A stretch of 64,000 bases of DNA from the NCBI GenBank assembly GCA_013146195.2, contig CM028379.1, positions 62,268,637 through 62,332,636 on the forward strand, given 5' to 3'. This document shows, one piece after another, positions 58,329 to 64,000 of the stretch. Both the position numbers and the translations under genes were made by a program. This DNA is from Codonopsis lanceolata (Eukaryota > Streptophyta > Magnoliopsida > Asterales > Campanulaceae). The notes below the pieces were generated by a model. It was not told where the DNA came from, did not search any database, and was given only the letters and a program-made list of their open reading frames with translations. Numbering within the stretch: position 1 is the first letter of the stretch; each line of letters opens with the position of its first letter.

Positions 58329-58660
58329 GAGCCCCTCAACGATGGAGTTTACGGGTAAATCGAAACTTACCGAGTAAACGAACATTGTTGATAATAAATA
58401 GACTACTAAATTTCGTGGAAATTATAATGGGGAGGAATACAATACGCAGCAGTTTATGATGCAACTGTTTAGGATGTAGCATTTTATCTCATACCCTAAA
58501 CACTTTAATGGATTTATGGGATAGAGCAGATATGATGCAAATGAAATGTTCTAATGTCCGTGCCTACTGAGTAGGCTGCCTACGTATCCTCTTCAGGAAT
58601 CAGACCAAACGTAGTTCGGCTCAAGCTGACAAGCAATAACCAGCACTGGGTGGGATAGAT
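58329..58660 (+). other. interior start of the large element
   Basis: Starts GAGCCCCTCAACGATGG after the LTR. Not matched to a known primer-binding site; non-coding. Confidence 0.5.
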
Positions 58661-59776
58661 GGTGCGTTTTGCCCAGCATAGGCAAAACAGGTGAGATTCA
58701 AATGCGCTTCGCCCAGCATAGGCAAAGCTGATGGGATTCAGATGTGCTTCGCCCAGCATAGGCAAAAACTGGTGATACTCCGATACGCTTCGCCCAGCAT
58801 AGGCAAAACTGGTGGAATTCAGATGCATTTCGCCCAGCATAGGAAAAACTAGTGGGATTCAGATGTGCTTCGCCCAGCATAGGCAAAACTTGTGGGATTT
58901 AGATGTGCTTCGCCCAGCATAGGCAAAATGATATAACCTCTAAAATGTACTTTCCCCAGAAAAGGGAAAGTTATGCAACTTCTAATCTGCGTCTTCCCCC
59001 AGAAAAGGGAAAGTGATACATTTCTAACATACCCTTCCCCCAGAATAGGGAAAATGATGCAACATCTTAAAGGTCCTTCCCCCAAAATAGGGAAAAATGA
59101 TGCAACAACTTAAATACCCTTCCTCCCATAATAGGGAAAGTGATGCATTTCTAACATACCCTTCCCCTAGAATAGGGAAAGTGATGCAACTTAAACGTCC
59201 TTCCCCCAGAATAGGGAAAGTGATGCAACAACTTAAATGCCCTTCCCCCTAAAATAGGGAAAGTGATGCAATTTCTAAATGTATCTTCCCCCAAAATAGG
59301 GAAAGTGATGCAACTTTTTAAATGTCATTCCCCCAGTATAGGGAAAACGATGCAATTTTTTAAAATGTGTCTTCCCCCAAAATAGGGAAAACTATGCAAT
59401 TTTAAAATGCACTTCCCCCAGAATAGGGAAAACAATGCAATTTTAAAACACGTTTCCCCCAGAATATGGAAAACGATGCAATTTTTAAAATGTGTTTCCC
59501 CCAGAATAGGGAAAGAAATGTTGTTTTCAAAATGGGCTTTTCCCAGCAAAGGAAAAGTGATGGGCTTTTCAAAATCCGCTTAACCCAGAATAAGAAAAGC
59601 GATGTGATTTTTTTTAAAAAAATAAATTTCCCCCAGAATAGGGAAAGAAATGTTTTTAAAACGGGCTTTTCCCAGCAAAAGAAAAGTGATGCTACTTTTC
59701 AAAATGCGCTTAACCCAGAATAGGAAAAACGATGTGATTTTTTGTGTGTGCTTATCCGAGTATAAGAGAAGCAATG
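58661..59776. repeat. hairpin minisatellite, about 40-bp units, roughly 27 copies
   Basis: Seven units have the core TTCGCCCAGCATAGGCAAA (58661-58945). About 15 have TTCCCCCAGAATAGGGAAA (58945-59510). The last several are a mixture with CTTTTCCCAGCAAAGGAAAAG and CGCTTAACCCAGAATAGG (59530-59776). The arms of each core are complementary around a CAG(C/A)ATA loop. Open frames on both strands here are products of the repeat. Confidence 0.93.
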
Positions 59777-60185
59777 ATTATGAAGCCTTGTGGTGGAATG
59801 TTGTCGATGATCGGCTTTTGTAGCTTTTGATGATGCTGCTGAGGATCTTTGGGAGGTGGTCATTAGCGAGATGCTACAGAACATTTATACTTTTCCAAGG
59901 GCCGATGCGGCAAAAGACCTAATAGATGCAGTAAAAGGATGCAAACAAAAGATGCAAACATGCGAATGAAACTTTATTTTTCTTAAAAAAAATGGACTCT
60001 TGAATGTGCATGTGTGTCATCCGTTTCTTAAACATGTTAAGACAAGATAAGCCAAGATGATGGAAATGTAATATAAGAGCTTGAGATGTGGCTTCTGGTT
60101 GGCTTTGAAGGATTATGAGTATAGGAGTTGATTGTGATATTTGAGGGGAAGGTGGGTGAAGTTTAGGGTTATTTTTCAGTCTTTT
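59777..60185. other. large-element interior, non-coding
   Basis: No domain; open frames 59699-60203 on the minus strand are shadows. Confidence 0.5.
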
Positions 60186-60203
60186 GACTAGTGCATTATT
60201 CAA

Positions 60204-60619
60204 CCAACGAGCTCTAACTCAACTGGTACTTCTCACTTCTCCTAACGGAGAGGTTGGGTGTTCAAGTCCCACTAGAGACACCCAAGACTTTATAAATTTC
60301 AATAGAAAGGTCGGGTGTTCAAGCCTCTTTAGAGGCAACGTTGTTGTTCAAGCCTTACCCAAAGGCCCCATTTAGCTCCTCGCTTATCTTAACGGAGAGG
60401 TCGAGTGTTCAAGCCCTACCAGAGGCACCCTGGTACATCAATACTCTCATCCGAGAGGTCGGGTGTTCAAAGCCTCACCAGAGGCACCATTTGTTATAGC
60501 CACGCCAAAGGCATCATATATCTATTTGTAGCCTTTCAAGGCATTAAAAAAATAATATAAAAAATAGGGGTTGGGGTAAGGTCTATGTCCCCTCCAACTT
60601 AAAAAAAAAAAAAAAAAAA
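60204..60619 (+). mobile_element. tRNA-derived SINE with internal repeats
   Basis: Target duplication of 18 bp, GACTAGTGCATTATTCAA (60186-60203), matches 60620-60637 with one mismatch. Begins with A-box-like AGCTCTAACTCAACTGGTA and B-box GTGTTCAAGTCCC. It then carries four more 'gagaggtcgggtgttcaagcc' units, a GGTTGGGGTAAGGTCTATG segment and a poly(A) tail (60601-60619). Related to 38087-38361. Confidence 0.92.
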
Positions 60620-60637
60620 GACTAGTGCATCATTCAA

Positions 60638-63454
60638 GAAAGGAATTCAATCAGGTTTAGTGAGTCCTACTAATCGATGCCTCGGAGGGACCACCTTTTT
60701 TTTTTTTTTTTTTTTTTTGTGCTCTAACTTTTGCCTAGGCCGCCCTTTCGGGTTTTCAACCTAACGAGCCTTTACCTCATAGGGAGCTAGTCTTTAAATG
60801 TATGTGAATGCAAACCACTTATTGCTTGAGGGATCACACCTTTGTAGCTTCTTCGTTCATTTAGGTGAGATGGAAAGGACAGCTGCTTCTGGAGATGATG
60901 AACATTTATGTATCCAATGAGTTTGGCGGGAAAAGCTCCGGGATGACTCGATGAACCAAATTTTGTAAAATGGGACAGGAAAGTTCCTGAGGAGATTAAC
61001 TGTTTGCAGCCCCAGAAAGACTCGATTGGGAGAGACTTTTTTGGGAGAAAGAAATGAGTATGCTCAAAGAAAAAAAATTGACTCTAATGGACAAAAAAAA
61101 AGTCACGATCAAGAGTTTATCGCCGAGTATCATAAGATTTATGGACCCTATTTAACATTTATCTTTTGATGATTTTATATGTTTTTAGCAAGGAGTTCTG
61201 TCATGGACCTAGATCACGTTATAACCAATTGAAACAGAGCAATTTTGTGGCAACTAGGTTAAGGTATATTGTTTAAGTCTTTGGGATGGATTGGCTTTAG
61301 GGTTGAGAATTTGATTAGCCTCTGGTTTAAAGGCATTTTGTGTTGTGGATTTGGTAATTTTCGGAAAGGCGATCAGAAGCGATCATTGACTGGCCTTTTA
61401 GGCTGTAGGTTTGGATGAGAAGTTGGTTTCTGGACCTGGTTGTAGGTATTGGGAGATCGGCTTTTGGCTTTGGTTGTGGGTTATGGGGTTGTCCAAAAGT
61501 GATTGGTTATTTTTTTTTGTTGCGAGAGAGAGAGAGAGAGATTTTGAGGAAATTGCTCAATAGAGGCTTATTTTCTTCTTCTTTTTTTAATCATAGGCAC
61601 TTTTTTTTTTTTTTTGAATTTTCAACCTTGCTCTTTTTTTTTGTTGACCTCTCGGAGCATCATAACAAGAGCGGTTAGAGGAATGTCCTCTCTCCTTTTG
61701 GGAAAAGGGATGGTCATTTTTGGTGGGTATATAAGTTAAAACAGCCCTGGTTTTGGGAAGCTGGATCTTAGAGATGATTAGGCTTTGGTATATGTTTTTT
61801 TTTGTTATTTGGAAGGGTTTTGGTATATGGTTGGAAGCCCCTGGTGTACTACTAAAAGCTCGGTTGCAATGGATCGAAGGTGATTCCGGTCAAGACAACT
61901 TGCATGTTTTGAATTTCATGTGTTCTTAATAGTTTGTGGGTCCATATTTCGAAATGACTCATTATCAACCCGTGTAGTTTTATCATGCTTTTACATGAGT
62001 TGATTCGTCATCATTTTTTTTACTTTTTTTATTTTTTTAGCAGACACTTCGGTGATAGGTGGTGCTCAAAGACCAAGAAGAAGACTCGACAAGCTAATAT
62101 AGGATAAACAAGAATTTACCAGACTCGAATATAGATAAATACCTTTGGAAACCCCGATTTGAGGACTTGGTTGGACTTTTGAAATAACAAAGATCAAATG
62201 GATTAGTGAGCATACTCTGCAATAATGGGCTGTAAGCATCAATATGGGTAAAAGAGACACCCCTAGGTGGTTTGAAAGCCCCAGTTCTAAATTGTTGCGT
62301 ATGATCCTTGAGTCGCCTTTTCTGGATTTCCCGGTTTTTCAGACTTTTCTGCTTTCTTGGCTTCTTGGTTTTCCCAGCTTTCCTTTCTTTCCTGGCTCCC
62401 TATCGGTCTTTTTATTTATTTTTTTATTCTTTTTTTTAAAGTCGTAAACCTCGACATCTCGAAGTAGGATTTACTGAAATTTTTTTTTGAAATCGAGAGT
62501 GAACGATGCACTTATCAACTAGTGATGCATTTATGAAAGATTAAGAGGGAAAATGAATTTGGAGATGACAATTGAGTATAATAGTGAGGAGATTTTATGT
62601 CTTTACATGTTTTGGGAAACAAAAAAAACACATAGAAAACACATTTTTTAAAAGAGCAAATCAAAGCATTTGACCGAACTCGAAGGCTGCCTACATTCCT
62701 CATTTCGAGATCAGGTCATCGTAGTTCAACTATGTCAACTGAATTTTCTTCTTTTGAAACAACCTCTTTTTTTATTTTTCAATTTGAAAGAATAGAGATT
62801 TTTTTTAGAAAACGAAATCTTTTTTTAAATGATTATATTTTTTTGCGAAAAAAAAACAATTTTTTTAAAAGGAAAAGAAAACTAAGTATTACAAGTGATT
62901 TTTTTTAGAAAACCTTTTTTTTTTGCGATCCTTGGAATGAGATGTGACGATTACATACCTCCAGACAATCCTCTCAGGAAAGCAAATGATAAATAATCAA
63001 TTCTTTTATTTTTCAGCCCCTGCAAAATTATTAGCGGTACCAAAGGAAAACAACAATGATCCCAATATGTATAAAAACAAAAAGTGGATTAAAGGAAAGA
63101 AAACTTTTTTTTGTTTTTGATGATTTTTTTTGAAAGGTGGAGTAACAGGAAAAATGGGTGCACTAAACGGATAAAATGGGCACAACATCGGACAAAATTG
63201 CTCAAAATGAAGAACGCGCCGCGCAGGCCAAAAGCCCAAAATAAATTTGGGCGTTGCGCCCCTTTGAATGTTGATCTTCCATTATACACTTTATGCACCT
63301 TACTCCTATCTTTTGTTCCCTTTTGTCAATTAAGCCCCTCTGAATTTTCTTTTAACAAGCAGGAAAAAACAAGCATATTGATAACCCCAAGGAACGTGAG
63401 TCTAGCCCTCTTTTGTTTTAAAGAAAACAATAAATTCCCTAGCAGAGTCGCCAC
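60638..63454 (+). other. large-element interior, non-coding
   Basis: T-tract at 60697-60718, GA run at 61524-61540, many poly-T and poly-A tracts (62380-63130). The open frame at 63111-63590 runs into the LTR and has no domain. I see no gag, pol or env relic. Confidence 0.5.
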
Positions 63455-64000
63455 TGTGAGTGCCCTGTTTTTAACCTTTTCCCTCGCTATTGAAAAGCGG
63501 ATGGTTTCAAAACCTTTAAAGCGCATGGAATATGTTCGGCCTCATTTTTGGACTCAAAAATGTATTACAGAGTCGTCATCTCTATTTTAATGAGTAAACA
63601 GAGAAAAACTAAAAATATCAGATCGTATGGGTTTGGGGGCTAAATTACGAGTTAGGAAGGGGGTTATGCACCCAACTCGCCCTTTCGGTCTCACAATGAG
63701 TTTGTCAATATGCTCATTTTATTTTATACACTTTGGCTCAGAACAATACATTTATATACGACATAAATAAATAAAGATAAATTACTTTATACTCATTAGA
63801 GAAAGGAAAACAAAATTACAATTGAAATAATATAATTTAGAGAATAGTTATAACATTTTTACAAACTATTTTAGGAATAAAATAGTTATGCTAATAACAA
63901 ACTTTATTTATATTTACTCGTATAAGCAGGAAAGAAACTTATCAAATAATAAGAAACATAATTATTTCTATATTTAATGTATGTGCATAAAGAAACTAAT
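63455..64000 (+). repeat. right LTR of the large non-coding element (partial)
   Basis: Aligns with 56636 onward ('gaaaagcgg..ggtttcaaaacctttaaag' and onward), with scattered substitutions and short indels. Continues past the window edge. Confidence 0.9.

Larger units (their letters stand above)
56636..64000 (+). mobile_element. large non-coding LTR retrotransposon (LARD-like), right end beyond window
   Basis: LTR 56636-58328 (TGTGTGTGCCCC...TGTCTACA, 1693 bp) is repeated from 63455 to the window edge. The 5.1-kb interior has no gag or pol, but has a hairpin minisatellite and a SINE. A GAGTCGCCAC block lies immediately before the right LTR. The element has split the gypsy RT gene. The large size without coding fits a LARD, possibly derived from an Ogre/Tat-type gypsy element; that affiliation is inference. 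The + orientation is assumed. Confidence 0.85.

Noticed and set aside
58580..59774. Repeated open frames (MLGEAHLNPTSFAYAGR-like and FPILGE-like)
   Set aside because: Antisense or sense reading of the 40-bp minisatellite; no start context, and the frame is lost between units.
58661..59776. CRISPR-like look of regular repeats
   Set aside because: Unit spacing is regular but spacers are also repeats, no cas genes are present, and the DNA is from a plant nucleus.
60204..60300. A functional tRNA gene
   Set aside because: Has A/B-box-like motifs but no cloverleaf with a proper acceptor stem, and it is bounded by a target duplication and a poly(A) tail: a SINE.

Overview
The window is nuclear DNA from a flowering plant, most likely a eudicot. 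It is AT-rich, full of nested plant-type transposable elements (Ty1/copia, Ty3/gypsy, Helitrons, hAT, PIF/Harbinger and Stowaway-like MITEs, tRNA-derived SINEs), and has one clear intron-containing plant gene. The species cannot be named from the sequence.

The only gene I recognise with confidence is a cellulose synthase-like C gene (CSLC4-type xyloglucan glucan synthase) at 46014-48725 on the + strand, in four exons. Its splice sites and protein are well preserved, but exon 3 carries one extra G at 47678/47679 just before the catalytic TVED motif. The gene is therefore frameshifted as written: a null allele or an assembly error. A 5' leader-like stretch (500-772) and small exon-like pieces (8675-8729, 8880-9020) may belong to an unrecognised gene whose intron received a copia element.

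Layout: 1-1862 possible gene leader and intron. 1868-8061 decayed copia element with a 5-bp target duplication. 8067-9063 gene-like remnants. 9064-13911 internally deleted copia element on the minus strand. 14160-14853 PIF/Harbinger MITE. 15399-15596 trinucleotide microsatellites. 16061-16959 element with long terminal inverted repeats. 17399-17656 Stowaway-like MITE. 17659-20268 no recognised gene. 20277-21125 hAT-type element. 22693-24640 a Helitron 3' end with internal repeats, MITE pieces and a 114-bp palindromic hAT MITE. 25100-34975 two tandem-repeat families, interrupted by a Helitron and by a copia element with identical LTRs. 35239-36323 two Helitrons head to tail. 38087-43500 SINE, Helitrons, MITEs and a hAT element. 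45163-48725 MITE, promoter and CSLC4. 49021-49120 SINE. 50562-51251 array of eleven hairpins. 51486-56635 decayed Ty3/gypsy element. From 56636 past the window edge, a non-coding LTR element with 1.7-kb LTRs has landed in the gypsy polymerase gene; a SINE with an 18-bp target duplication has landed inside that.

Insertion order can be read directly in places: gypsy, then the large-LTR element, then the SINE; the 75-85-bp array, then the Helitron and the copia element. The less expected signals are hairpin-bearing tandem repeats (three unrelated families, one with compensatory arm changes), a Helitron dimer, a young copia element with identical LTRs but no target duplication and many micro-indels, and a hAT element sharing a segment with its own flank.
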